DNA from: Candidatus Poseidonia sp.
GTDB taxonomy: Archaea > Thermoplasmatota > Poseidoniia > Poseidoniales > Poseidoniaceae
Direction: 5' to 3'
Assembly: GCA_016778305.1 (NCBI GenBank)
Contig: JADHPT010000004.1
Coordinates: forward strand, 57,311-121,310
Length of the DNA: 64,000 nucleotides
Below are positions 40,391 through 49,153 of this stretch, piece by piece. A program made the position numbers and the translations under genes. The notes below the pieces were generated by a model. That model was not told the DNA's origin. It worked only from the letters and a program-made list of their open reading frames with translations, and did no database searches. How positions within the stretch are numbered: the stretch's first letter is position 1; the number at the start of each line of letters is the position of its first letter.

Positions 40391-43201
40391 TCAAGCCTCT
40401 GCTGGTTCTTGTACCTGGACTTCTCCAGCCACTCGTGCCTTCTTCTCGTTCACTTGGCGAGCAAGGAATGAAACGACGTCGAGGATTTCAATGTCCTCGT
40501 ATGCTTCATCGCCTTCAAACTTCAAGCACTCAAAGTGAGAAACACACTTGGGGCAGGATGTAAGCATGGTGTCAGCACCTGTGGCACGAACTTCTTCCAT
40601 ACGAGTCACACGAAGTGAGCGTGCATTCTCGTTGCAGGACATCATGCTCGAGACACCACAGCACATTGCATCTTCGCCGCTGTGCTCCATCTCAACGATC
40701 TCAACGCCTTCCACGGCGTTGATGAGTTCACGTGGTTCGTCGTAGATGCCCATTTGGCGACCAAGTCGGCAAGGGTCGTGATAGGTGACGGTCGTTTCTT
40801 CAGATTTGAGATTCATGTCAAAGCCTTGTTCAATCAAGAATTCAGTCGTGTGCATGACCTTAACGTCTTCAAGTTCGTAATCGCGGGCAAAGGTTCGGAA
40901 ACACTCAGCACAGGAGGACACGAGGGTGTCAATCCCAGACTCGTTGATCTTGCGCTGATTGTAAGCCTTCAACTTCTCGAAGACTTCATCCAATCCCTGC
41001 CACTTTTGGTCGTGACCACAGCACTTGAGGAAGTCACGGCCGAGGTAAGCAACATCGGTTTCCATCGCCTCAAAGAGCGTGAACGCAGCAGTCGTGGTGT
41101 CACCGAGGTTCATGGTTCCTTCATTGACATGAGAGAACACCATCTCTTGGTCCAAGTAATCGACACAACCTGGGTAGTAACCGATGTTGGAAGTGATGGG
41201 GTAGTCTTCTGTTGCGATGAATTCGTCATCAGCAGCTTCCTCGGCCTCTGCGTTGAGGACCGCTTGCAAGACGGTATGAGGGATCTCTGCTTGAGGTCCA
41301 CCGACAATCAGGCTGCGGCGGATGTCAACATAGGAGTCGTAATCGACGAGTTGAGGGCAGGCATTGGTACACGCCGTGCAGGTGAGACAGGAATACAAAG
41401 GTACGCCATCGTCCTCGTTATTCCAAGAATTGTAGATGATGTTGAGTTTGTCTCCACCGTTAAACAGGCGGATTGGACATGCGTCATCACAGAGGTCACA
41501 GCCGTAGCACTTGTTCATTTCAAACTCATATCCACGGGCCATGTAGCGAAGCAAGACAAAGACCAAGGCTCCAAATGTCACACAGGGTATGAACATGGCA
41601 TAGGTCAACTTAGCGTCCAATGCCTTGGGGTTTTGGTGGTAGGTTGGGTTTTCGATGTAGGAGAAAGAGTCGCCACCGAGTGCCATTTCTTCGCTATTGG
41701 TGAGGTTGACCGTGTGGCCAGCCAAACTATCTGGTGCATCAGCGCCCCAAATGAGCAGGGGCTGGAAACTGGCAATAGTGAAGGCTGTCTCTGTCGAAAT
41801 GCTCTGGTTGAGGGCGAGTGCCCCGCTTACGACGACATCGTAGGTGTAATCATAGGTCCCAACGGTCATCTCAACGGTGGCACCTTCGCAATTGTCGAAG
41901 GAAACTACTTCCTTGCCGTTTGCATTGGTGACTGAAAGGGTGGTAGCAACCATGGTTTGGGTAGAGACATCGTTGATCTTGCGCTCGCTAGAGCGGAATT
42001 CGCAGGAAAGATCGGTCGTAATGGTTTCAACTTCTTCTGGGTGTCCTTCGGGGAAGTAGTCCAAGTCTTCGGTGATGGTGAAACTACCAGTCACAGACCA
42101 TCCATCTCCACCGTTGAAAGTCGTGCTGTCTCCAGCTGCGTTGATACCGTTGGCAGGATCTTGATGCCCGTTAGCATCTGTGAAATCCGTAATGATGTAC
42201 CGTGCTGGCTGGTAGATATTCCAATCCAACCACGCTACGGTCGGCACGACTCCGCTTTCAGACCATCCACGGTCATCGGTGAACTCGTTGACGTCATGGA
42301 CATGGACGTCAGTAGGTTGAGTGCGCATGGCTTCAAGTTCACCGTAGTCCTTGATCGTCAGAAGGCCCTTTGCCTCCCAAAATCCGTTATCGTAGGTGTC
42401 GTAAGTAGCCACGGTTGCAGCTGATGAAAGAATGAGGGCACCAACGATCAGTTGCCGGCTCTTGGCGACTGTGAATCCTGTACCCCAAGCGCGGATGAGC
42501 AACCCACGACCGATGAAATATACACAAATCCACATCAGAATGCCCGTCATAACCCACGGTATCGAATTGAACACATCTGCAATCCAAGGTTCTCTCGTAC
42601 CGCATAACAGGTCCCCGTGCGAATCTAACTTACAGAAGTCAGAACGATTCTTGCCGTAGAGTTCCAAGAAGATATTGATGGAGAACACGGAAATGAACCA
42701 AATGTGAGCCAGATAGACTGCACCAGCAGCAGCAAACCACGGATCTTCAACAGGTCGCTTTTCTCGTCCTCCCAAGAAGGGAGGAAGTGCGAGAATACCA
42801 ACGGGAATACCGGTGAGAGCAGCGCCCCACCATGCAGCGTTCCACGGGAACATAGGTTGACCTACAATTTCTCCAACAAAGCCTGTGGGAACCACAAATT
42901 GGGGGAGGTATTCACCCCACCGAAGATACCCGTATGAAAACAAAACGTACCAGTCGGGGAATACAAAGCCTGCTTGGGCGTAGGGATCCGCTGCACCGTG
43001 AAGTGGTGGAGGAATGAGCCACGCATAGAAAAGAAGGATGGAAATCATGGACGCAAAGATGATGCTGTCACGCAGCACTTCGTGAGGCCAGAATCCGTGA
43101 CCTGTACGCGTACGCTTACGCTTTTCTTCTGCCTTTTGCAGTTGTTCCTTTTCTTCCATGTAGAGTGAAGCTACACGACCAAAGTTATCGATTAATCCCA
43201 T
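40391..43201 (-). CDS. Cytochrome b C-terminal (subunit IV-like) fused to HdrC/HdrB-type iron-sulfur module
   Basis: 936 residues from ATG 43201, with GGAGGAG upstream. Residues about 37-230 match the C-terminal half of cytochrome bc/b6f, including the quinol-site motif PDWY (82-85, in place of PEWY) and three or four TM helices. Residues about 265-525 form a beta-rich extracytoplasmic insert with no recognised family. A further TM (about 530-552) leads to a cytoplasmic iron-sulfur part: CYGCDLCDDACPI and CLTCTACTNACPQ (two 4Fe-4S sites, HdrC/GlpC-like, from about residue 565). Two CCG domains follow (YYPGCVDY, CCGHDQKW near 727, CAEC; DPCRLG, CCGVSSMM near 845, SCPKC near 882), as in HdrB/HdrD. 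Such domains reduce or oxidise heterodisulfides or carry an atypical 4Fe-4S cluster. Last gene of the Rieske/cytochrome b6 operon. Confidence 0.88.
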   Translation of the reverse strand: MGLIDNFGRVASLYMEEKEQLQKAEEKRKRTRTGHGFWPHEVLRDSIIFASMISILLFYAWLIPPPLHGAADPYAQAGFVFPDWYVLFSYGYLRWGEYLPQFVVPTGFVGEIVGQPMFPWNAAWWGAALTGIPVGILALPPFLGGREKRPVEDPWFAAAGAVYLAHIWFISVFSINIFLELYGKNRSDFCKLDSHGDLLCGTREPWIADVFNSIPWVMTGILMWICVYFIGRGLLIRAWGTGFTVAKSRQLIVGALILSSAATVATYDTYDNGFWEAKGLLTIKDYGELEAMRTQPTDVHVHDVNEFTDDRGWSESGVVPTVAWLDWNIYQPARYIITDFTDANGHQDPANGINAAGDSTTFNGGDGWSVTGSFTITEDLDYFPEGHPEEVETITTDLSCEFRSSERKINDVSTQTMVATTLSVTNANGKEVVSFDNCEGATVEMTVGTYDYTYDVVVSGALALNQSISTETAFTIASFQPLLIWGADAPDSLAGHTVNLTNSEEMALGGDSFSYIENPTYHQNPKALDAKLTYAMFIPCVTFGALVFVLLRYMARGYEFEMNKCYGCDLCDDACPIRLFNGGDKLNIIYNSWNNEDDGVPLYSCLTCTACTNACPQLVDYDSYVDIRRSLIVGGPQAEIPHTVLQAVLNAEAEEAADDEFIATEDYPITSNIGYYPGCVDYLDQEMVFSHVNEGTMNLGDTTTAAFTLFEAMETDVAYLGRDFLKCCGHDQKWQGLDEVFEKLKAYNQRKINESGIDTLVSSCAECFRTFARDYELEDVKVMHTTEFLIEQGFDMNLKSEETTVTYHDPCRLGRQMGIYDEPRELINAVEGVEIVEMEHSGEDAMCCGVSSMMSCNENARSLRVTRMEEVRATGADTMLTSCPKCVSHFECLKFEGDEAYEDIEILDVVSFLARQVNEKKARVAGEVQVQEPAEA

Positions 43202-43216
43202 AATTACTCCTCCGTA

Positions 43217-44083
43217 TCAATGTGGCTCCGCAATACCTTGTACCCAAACGATGAACAAATGTATGATGATGAGCGTTGTGACGATCACTGGAAGAATAAA
43301 CACGTGAATGAAGTACATTCGTGTCACGGTAAGAGGTGTCAATTCTGAACCTGAGAACAGCAGTGTTGCGATATATTTCCCAATCAGTGGACTTGAGTTG
43401 GCGAGGTTGATTCCAATGATGGCTGCACCATAGGCAAGACTGTCCCATGGCAGAAGGTAGCCTGAATAACCAAACACGATGGTCAGAGCCATCAGGGCTA
43501 CACCGATGAGCCAGTTGAGTTCGCGTGGGTTACGGTAAGCACCGGTGAAGTAAACACGGCACATATGAAGGAATACGCTGGCAACCATGAAGTGAGTTGT
43601 CCAGTGGTGGACGGCACGCAAGATGTATCCGAAGGGCAGTTCAGTCATGATGTATTGCATGCTTGCGTATGCAGGTGATGGGTCACCTTCGCCACCAGGC
43701 ACGTAATAGATACCAAGTACAGTACCTGTGATGACGAGAATGATGAAAGAAAGGAAGGAAATACCACCCAAGCAATAGAGAGGATACCAGTACCAAATGA
43801 TTCGAAGTTTGTACTTCTCAGCGTGAGTCAAAGGCATTTGACGGTGCATGTTGTAGTAGGCACCCTTAGACATATTCCAATAGTCTTGGAGTCTGAACCG
43901 TGTGTCGAGCCAAGAGAAGACCCAGAGGAATGAACGCTCAGCCACACCCATCTTACCCGTGGATTCAACCGCTCGTAGAATGTCGCGTCGCGGCATCTCT
44001 TCGTTCTCCTTACGCAGCGTGAACGCCACGAGAAGAACGAGGAAAACGATGAAGAACCACAAAACCCAGAACATTGTTGTCAT
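43217..44083 (-). CDS. Cytochrome b6-type subunit (N-terminal half of cytochrome b)
   Basis: 288 residues from ATG 44083; binds two b-type hemes in the membrane. An extra N-terminal TM (about 3-23) precedes the core. Heme ligand pairs are visible: His in RAVHHWTTHFMVASVFLHM (spaced 14 apart) and in FIHVFILPVIVTTLIIIH (15 apart). The longer second spacing is that of b6 rather than mitochondrial cytochrome b. Also seen: YRNPRELNW and YSGYLLPWDSLAYGA. The split of cytochrome b into b6 plus a subunit IV-like partner matches b6f-type complexes. It sits nine bases after the Rieske gene and 15 before the fused subunit. Confidence 0.92.
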   Translation of the reverse strand: MTTMFWVLWFFIVFLVLLVAFTLRKENEEMPRRDILRAVESTGKMGVAERSFLWVFSWLDTRFRLQDYWNMSKGAYYNMHRQMPLTHAEKYKLRIIWYWYPLYCLGGISFLSFIILVITGTVLGIYYVPGGEGDPSPAYASMQYIMTELPFGYILRAVHHWTTHFMVASVFLHMCRVYFTGAYRNPRELNWLIGVALMALTIVFGYSGYLLPWDSLAYGAAIIGINLANSSPLIGKYIATLLFSGSELTPLTVTRMYFIHVFILPVIVTTLIIIHLFIVWVQGIAEPH

Positions 44084-44092
44084 ATCTTCACC

Positions 44093-44938
44093 TCAGTCAC
44101 AATATGTATACCAGTCGACATAATCTGGCAAGCCTTCGATGTTATCACCGTTCAGTTGAATCGGAATGATGGGCAATCCAACCGGCGCAGGGCCGCCTGA
44201 ACGACGGATACCAGCATATTGGAAGGTAGCGCCGTTGGAGCGATTTCGATTGGTATTCATTTCCAAAACGGTAGGGTCGAATCGAGAAGAATGGCAGATA
44301 CAGAATAATTTCGTACCGCCGTCATCTCCACCGCCTGGTGTCCATGAATCTTCGGTAAAGGAATTGGAAACAAGTTGCCATCCTGGAATGCAGCACAAGT
44401 GTGTACAGCGGCCAAAGACCATCACGAGGTCATCACTTGGCATCAAACGAGGGTCTGCTTCAGCCAGATCTTCGAAGTGCCCGACATATTTGCCAGTTTC
44501 ATCAATTCCTTCAGTGAATTGGAAGCGTGCTTTGCCATTGGATTCAATCGTACCCGCATTCTTGGAATGCTCGACGTACATCACAACAACCGGAACGCCG
44601 TTCCAGACTCCAGATGCACCAGAGGTGCCTGTTGAAGAAAGGTCTGCTTCCTTCTTGAAATCGCTTTTAGTCATGGGTTGCAAATGCTTTGCACCGTACC
44701 ATGCTTCATCCTCTCTCCCTTTTGCCCAAAACTGAACCGCAAGGTCGCCCCCACCAGTGGCACCGGGTGGAAGGAGGATTGCAGCGAACCCGAGCATGCC
44801 GAGCGAGGCGGTTAATACACCAGCAGCAGTGTTAAACCCGTAGCGAAGAAATTGTCGTCGGTTGACGCTCGTAGTGGTTCCGCTTAGGCCATCATCTTCA
44901 GCGGACGGTGCAGGTTTGAGTTCGTATTCACGTGCCAT
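44093..44938 (-). CDS. Rieske iron-sulfur protein
   Basis: 281 residues from ATG 44938. Twin-arginine export signal RRQFLRYG at about 27-34 followed by a hydrophobic helix that probably stays as a membrane anchor. The 2Fe-2S ligands lie in CTHLCC (C-x-H) and FCICHSSRFDP (C-x2-H). The C-terminal PVGLPIIPIQLNGD is typical after box II. It carries electrons from quinol at the cytochrome b site to a high-potential acceptor outside. Six bases separate it from the small membrane subunit gene upstream. Confidence 0.95.
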   Translation of the reverse strand: MAREYELKPAPSAEDDGLSGTTTSVNRRQFLRYGFNTAAGVLTASLGMLGFAAILLPPGATGGGDLAVQFWAKGREDEAWYGAKHLQPMTKSDFKKEADLSSTGTSGASGVWNGVPVVVMYVEHSKNAGTIESNGKARFQFTEGIDETGKYVGHFEDLAEADPRLMPSDDLVMVFGRCTHLCCIPGWQLVSNSFTEDSWTPGGGDDGGTKLFCICHSSRFDPTVLEMNTNRNRSNGATFQYAGIRRSGGPAPVGLPIIPIQLNGDNIEGLPDYVDWYTYCD

Positions 44939-44944
44939 AAATCA

Positions 44945-45391
44945 TCACCACTTGTACTCTCGCCAGTCTTTCTGGTGTTCAGGAATGAATTTGTTTTGAG
45001 CGTGCTTGACAATAATCGTGTCGGGAAGAATGTACTTGAGGTAGATCACGCCGATCATAATCACTGTAGTGAACGTCATGGCCAAGTGGAACGAGAGTTG
45101 TTGTTGATCCCATCCTTTTGCGAGACCGTAGACCATGGAGAAACTCCAGTAGCAAATCCAGAACAGACCCCACACGAGGAAGAACATCGTGAGGTACGAA
45201 GCCCCTGTGGGCGCCAGTGAGGCACTGACAATCGTCCCTGGTTCAGCGACGTTGAACACGCCGTGGTCGATGGCAGAGGACATTTGATCCTCAGTGAGTT
45301 CTGCCCCTTCGAGAGCAACACGTGCATCATCAACGGCGATTGAGCCGTCAGCTACACCGCGAAGCAGGGAAGTAATCGTGTCGTCCATCAT
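44945..45391 (-). CDS. Small two-span membrane subunit of the Rieske/cytochrome b complex
   Basis: 148 residues; ATG 45391 overlaps the stop of the upstream gene (ATGA), with ATG 45388 also possible. A helical N-terminal part (DTITSLLRGVADGSIAVDDA, ELTEDQMSSAID) precedes two TM helices (about 67-88 and 103-122). No heme or metal motif is seen. The location inside the operon suggests a structural or assembly subunit. I do not recognise the family. Confidence 0.65.
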   Translation of the reverse strand: MMDDTITSLLRGVADGSIAVDDARVALEGAELTEDQMSSAIDHGVFNVAEPGTIVSASLAPTGASYLTMFFLVWGLFWICYWSFSMVYGLAKGWDQQQLSFHLAMTFTTVIMIGVIYLKYILPDTIIVKHAQNKFIPEHQKDWREYKW

Positions 45392-46233
45392 TGATCACCT
45401 CGTCGGTTCAATTTGTATCGCAATCGCAGTTGATTGCTGCGTCCTTGGTAGGAGGTAGAGAAACCGTAGCGGAGCAGGAGTCCAGCAAAGATGATGACTC
45501 CAATTACTGCTCCGAAACCGAGGAGGCCAAGCCAGTGTGCTCGAAGTTTGGCACCCATGTGGTGAAGGTCAACACCGTGGTGAGCTGGCTCGGGTGGAGC
45601 CACGTTCCCATCACCAGCAAAGAGCGTCCTCGTACCCATGGCTGCAGAGGATTCATCCCCTTCGGCGAGGGCGAAGTTCAGTTGATTCCATCGGTCTTCA
45701 ACACCAGGAATTTGATCCCCGTTGACCGAATTCCCAACGATCCAGAAGTTAGCAGGCCCAGCGCCGGCTTCAGCAGGTGCGGTCCATTCAAGCGTCCATG
45801 CACGGTCAGCGTTGGCTGCTGATGCTTCGGTGTGCGTGAGTGATTGAGGGTCAGGAGCCCCGTCAATTTCCCAGTTCTGGGCCTCGTCGCTAGCGAGCGT
45901 TCCAAGGGAAGCTCGCATCGAGAAACCTGCGGTGTAGGTGCCTGTAGCCTCGGGCCCACCGATGAGTTGGAGAACGAGCGTGTAAGTTTCGCCGGGTGCC
46001 CAAGCGAAGGGGACATCGTCCAATATGACTTGAACGGAGTTGTCGGCGACCTCATTGTGGCAAAGACAACCGGATTTTGCGACGTCATCGATATCAACCT
46101 GACCGGTTGAACCTTGATGACTTTGGGCTCCACCAATGCCGCCGTGGTACGATGAAGCAAGGGCAGGGAGAAGCAACAAGAGCCCTACCATAGCCAGCAG
46201 TGTGCTACGGTATTTACGAGAAGTATTGTGCAC
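45388..46233 (-). CDS. Secreted reelin-like domain protein with C-L-C-H motif
   Basis: 281 residues from GTG 46233. A signal peptide (about 8-27), a beta-sandwich region resembling the reelin/DOMON-associated family of cytochrome c-like proteins (FAWAPGETYTLVLQLIGG, GTYTAGFSMRASLG, WTLEWTAPAEAG), and a C-terminal TM (about 235-257) with basic tail. Near residue 56 it has GCLCHN, like the c-type heme motif but with one residue between the cysteines (C-x-C-H instead of C-x2-C-H). It is first gene of the operon and likely an outward-facing electron-transfer or anchoring subunit. Confidence 0.65.
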   Translation of the reverse strand: MHNTSRKYRSTLLAMVGLLLLLPALASSYHGGIGGAQSHQGSTGQVDIDDVAKSGCLCHNEVADNSVQVILDDVPFAWAPGETYTLVLQLIGGPEATGTYTAGFSMRASLGTLASDEAQNWEIDGAPDPQSLTHTEASAANADRAWTLEWTAPAEAGAGPANFWIVGNSVNGDQIPGVEDRWNQLNFALAEGDESSAAMGTRTLFAGDGNVAPPEPAHHGVDLHHMGAKLRAHWLGLLGFGAVIGVIIFAGLLLRYGFSTSYQGRSNQLRLRYKLNRRGDQ

Positions 46234-46393
46234 AACCTCACCCTTATGACTTTGCGACTTGTGCAGACTCCTTAAACATTGTCAGCAAAACACCACCTTG
46301 AATGGGTTGCAGTCCTGCGTTTTTTGTGATGTTTTAGAAGGCACATATATCATCTGAAGAACGGCAACGCACCCCAACTGCAGGAAAGGGTTC
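46234..46393. promoter_or_regulatory. Divergent promoter region between the Rieske operon and the TPR/FtsZ-like genes
   Basis: 160 bases with no ORF. Plus strand: CATATATC around 46344-46351, about 45 bases before ATG 46394, and GGAAAGGG (46383-46390) as ribosome-binding site. Minus strand: AATGTTTAAG (46270-46279 as read in reverse), about 40 bases before GTG 46233. Both TATA calls are by eye. Confidence 0.35.
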
Positions 46394-46726
46394 ATGTTGA
46401 GCCATCCTTTGCGTCGCATGAGCGCCATGTCCGACCATGCATTTGAGAACACATACGACCTCTCCGACAAGCAATTGCAAGAACTCGATGAAGCAGAAGA
46501 ACTGATGCTGAAGGGCTCACTAGGTGCTGCTGAAACGATGCTCTTGAGCATGTTGAAAGGCGACGAACAATGCATCCCTGTCCTTTCAAATCTCGGCCAC
46601 CTTTACGGCCGTTATCTTTCCGAATTCGAAACAGCCGTTGAGTACTACGACCGGGTATTGGTCATCGAACCTGACAATGCATGGGCACGGGATGCACGAC
46701 GACGATACCTTCGTTACATCGATTGA
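46394..46726 (+). CDS. TPR-repeat protein
   Basis: 110 residues from ATG 46394, with GGAAAGGG just upstream as ribosome-binding site. Helical throughout, with TPR-type repeats: ELDEAEELMLKGSLGAAETML, then VLSNLGHLYGRYLSEFETAV and YYDRVLVIEPDNAWARDARR. The N-terminal few residues are basic. TPRs mediate protein-protein contacts. The FtsZ-like gene begins three bases after the stop, so the TPR protein may be its adaptor. Confidence 0.82.
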   Translation: MLSHPLRRMSAMSDHAFENTYDLSDKQLQELDEAEELMLKGSLGAAETMLLSMLKGDEQCIPVLSNLGHLYGRYLSEFETAVEYYDRVLVIEPDNAWARDARRRYLRYID

Positions 46727-46729
46727 TTC

Positions 46730-47680
46730 ATGACACCAAAGTTCATTGAGATGCCACCCTCAGTGGGAGGCATGGACCCGTCCAACATCCTCATCGCAGG
46801 AGTCGGCGGCATTGGATGTTCATGGGCACATCAAGCCTACCTACGATGCGGCATGGGTGCCCACTTAGCGCTCGTCGATGCAGACGACTCCAGTTTCAAA
46901 ACTGGTGAAAATATCCACGTTCTACGCCTCGGCCATGCCCTTGATGAGAACGGGTGTGCTGCCCTGCCTCCACTTGCCGAACAGCGCATGCGGGGCTTAG
47001 CCAACCTCACAAACCAGTTGTTCAAATCCACAGAATTGGTCATCCTCCTCACCGGATTGGGAGGAGGCGTAGGCACGGGAGCGGCACATGAATTGGCTCG
47101 GCAAGCACGCCAATCGGGTGCTATTGTTCTTGCAGTAGCAGGCTTACCGTTTGACTCACAACCTGCTCGTGCCGCTATTGCCAAGGACGGCCTTGAACGC
47201 CTCGAGCATGTGGCACACGTGACCGTGCGACTTTCACTTGAACGCTTGGCCAGGCAAGCCAGGGAGCGCGGCCAAATGTGGCAGATGGGTGCCGAATGGA
47301 TCGAGGACCTCGTCGACGGACTGGTGCGCACGTTGATGCGGATGGGCCTTATCAATCTCGACCTGATGGACCTGCGTGCGATCGTTGACCAAGTTGGCGG
47401 GGCTACCATGCTGGTGGGTGTGGGCCGCCCGGACGACCCCAAAGGAATCCTCGAATCCGCCCTCAAGGCTCCACTAGCAGCCATGGATGTGAGCGGAGCC
47501 AAGGGATGTTTGATTCAGGTCGAGGGCGGATTGGGCATGACCATCGGCCAGGTTGACGCGGTAACGGCCCTCTTCACAAGTGCCCTTGATGATGATGCTC
47601 AAGTGATTCTGGGAGCAAGAGTCAGCGAGGATCTTGTAGATACGATTCGGGTCGTAACCTTGCTTTCAGGAATCCGTTGA
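46730..47680 (+). CDS. Divergent FtsZ/tubulin-superfamily GTPase
   Basis: 316 residues from ATG 46730. The tubulin signature is present as GLGGGVGTGAAHEL (109-122), and the synergy (T7) loop GLINLDLMDLR keeps N-x-D-x-x-D (Asn209, Asp211, Asp214), so GTP hydrolysis by polymerised subunits is plausible. The N-terminal nucleotide loop is altered: GVGGIGCSWAHQAYLRCG in place of the FtsZ GVGGGGGNAVNRM pattern. The protein is shorter than typical FtsZ and has no C-terminal tail for FtsA/SepF-like binding. Canonical FtsZ is expected elsewhere in the genome. Paired with a TPR gene. Confidence 0.85.
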   Translation: MTPKFIEMPPSVGGMDPSNILIAGVGGIGCSWAHQAYLRCGMGAHLALVDADDSSFKTGENIHVLRLGHALDENGCAALPPLAEQRMRGLANLTNQLFKSTELVILLTGLGGGVGTGAAHELARQARQSGAIVLAVAGLPFDSQPARAAIAKDGLERLEHVAHVTVRLSLERLARQARERGQMWQMGAEWIEDLVDGLVRTLMRMGLINLDLMDLRAIVDQVGGATMLVGVGRPDDPKGILESALKAPLAAMDVSGAKGCLIQVEGGLGMTIGQVDAVTALFTSALDDDAQVILGARVSEDLVDTIRVVTLLSGIR

Positions 47681-47681
47681 A

Positions 47682-49070
47682 TCAGTCTAAGAGTTCAATT
47701 TCATCATCCCATTGGACACCTTCTGCAAGGGTTTCAGGCTGCTTCGTTGCCCACGAAACTTCGTCACCGATATCGCTTGCTGCGGATGTGGGGTCCGATG
47801 TATCCGGTTCTCCGTTGTCGTCTGAGGCGGATGTATCCTCCGTTTCATTTCCTTCATCTATCGGTGGAGCAGGTGTTGCTTCAGCAACGATCCGTCGTAC
47901 CTTCACGCTCTCGTCATGATTCCCGATAACCTGGGTGAGGACTTTCGGCTGAAGCCACGTGAACGTGAGTAAGACGATGATATGTCCCGCCATCATGACG
48001 TTGCGGATATCGTCAAGAACGGCAGTGAGCATGGCGACGCTACCAGCATAGGCATAGCCGAAGGCGAGGCCGATGGGCAAGGCATTTTTCGTGTGCACCA
48101 TTCGGAGTGATGAGCGGAAGGAACGAGAAGTTAGACTCCATATCGCCATGATGATGGTAAACATCATCAACAGAAGTTCTTCGACGAGAAGAGCAGCATC
48201 TGAAGGAGTCATCGTCCAATGACGCCAAATCGTCAGGAGGTGCCAAGTGATCATGGCCTGAGTGAGCAACATCCATCGCGAAGAAAATCGATGCAGATGG
48301 CGCTGATGTGCAGCAATCGTTCGTTGGTTTCGAGTGAACCAAAAGGAGGCAGTAAAAAGGCCTGCAAAGAGCACGTAGAACACGACATTTTTGCTCAAAA
48401 CTCCGATTGGAGTGGAAGCGCCTCCCGTGATGAATTCAAAAGCAAATAGAAGGGCGTATGAAAGCGCGATGAGAATGAACAAAGCGATGGACATTGAGAG
48501 TTGTTGGGACCCTTTGGCCTCTTCAGGTGCTGGCAAGCGTTGAGCGGCGAGGGTGGAGAGCCATGTTGCGAAACTCCGGCCTTGAACGATCGCCCAAAGC
48601 ACGAAGAGACTGCTCAAAACGAGCGGCAGGGTTGAAGACAAATCGCCCAAGGCTCCATTTTCACTCACCAAGAGCTGAAGAGCGACGAGGGCACAAAGAC
48701 TAGCGAGGAGCGGAAATATGCAGATACGGAAGGATACGACCATCGATTTGAGACGACCAACACTCTGGTCTTCTGCGCCATCAGGTAGGGTCGTCCAACG
48801 CTGAACAGCGGTATTGGAAGAAAGCAATCCTGTCAAGAAGTATCCGCTTGACAAGGAGATGAAACCAATGGCACTGAACGATTCAAAACCACTGGAAGCC
48901 ATAATATGGAGGATGGATGAAAGGAGGAGGACCAAGACAACGTGAGGGAGGGTGCGGGTGCTTAGAAGTACACGCAGTAAAGCCCAAATCGAGGCGTCTT
49001 GCTGTTGTAAAATCTCGATACCAGTACCCTCCGAGGGCACCTCATCGGTTTGTTCTACTTCATCGCTCAC
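47682..49070 (-). CDS. Membrane protein with about ten TM helices and an acidic tail
   Basis: 462 residues from GTG 49070. Hydrophobic segments near 43-62, 67-84, 113-133, 146-165, 190-212, 225-245, 262-282, 290-312, 330-350 and 358-378. The last 80 residues are an acidic, Ser/Thr/Asp-rich cytoplasmic tail ending WDDEIELLD. No transporter motif recognised. It is convergent with the FtsZ-like gene, with one base between the two stop codons. Function unknown. Confidence 0.6.
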   Translation of the reverse strand: MSDEVEQTDEVPSEGTGIEILQQQDASIWALLRVLLSTRTLPHVVLVLLLSSILHIMASSGFESFSAIGFISLSSGYFLTGLLSSNTAVQRWTTLPDGAEDQSVGRLKSMVVSFRICIFPLLASLCALVALQLLVSENGALGDLSSTLPLVLSSLFVLWAIVQGRSFATWLSTLAAQRLPAPEEAKGSQQLSMSIALFILIALSYALLFAFEFITGGASTPIGVLSKNVVFYVLFAGLFTASFWFTRNQRTIAAHQRHLHRFSSRWMLLTQAMITWHLLTIWRHWTMTPSDAALLVEELLLMMFTIIMAIWSLTSRSFRSSLRMVHTKNALPIGLAFGYAYAGSVAMLTAVLDDIRNVMMAGHIIVLLTFTWLQPKVLTQVIGNHDESVKVRRIVAEATPAPPIDEGNETEDTSASDDNGEPDTSDPTSAASDIGDEVSWATKQPETLAEGVQWDDEIELLD

Positions 49071-49153
49071 AGTAAGTCCTGCCAGCCCACCATTTTCATA
49101 CTATGGTCACGGGGAAGGTGAAAACTCTTGAAGCCCTTCCCCTAGGGTCGTGC

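Noticed and set aside
40682..41935. A 417-codon open frame on the plus strand inside the cytochrome/Hdr fusion gene
   Set aside because: It is antisense to the well-supported fusion gene with many cysteine motifs; no family resemblance or start signal. A by-product of codon bias.
46050..46082. Calling the first protein of the Rieske operon a cytochrome c
   Set aside because: The motif has only one residue between the cysteines, so a standard covalent heme site cannot be claimed.
46837..47502. A 221-codon minus-strand frame opposite the FtsZ-like gene
   Set aside because: Arg/Ser/Pro-rich shadow of a gene with clear tubulin motifs.
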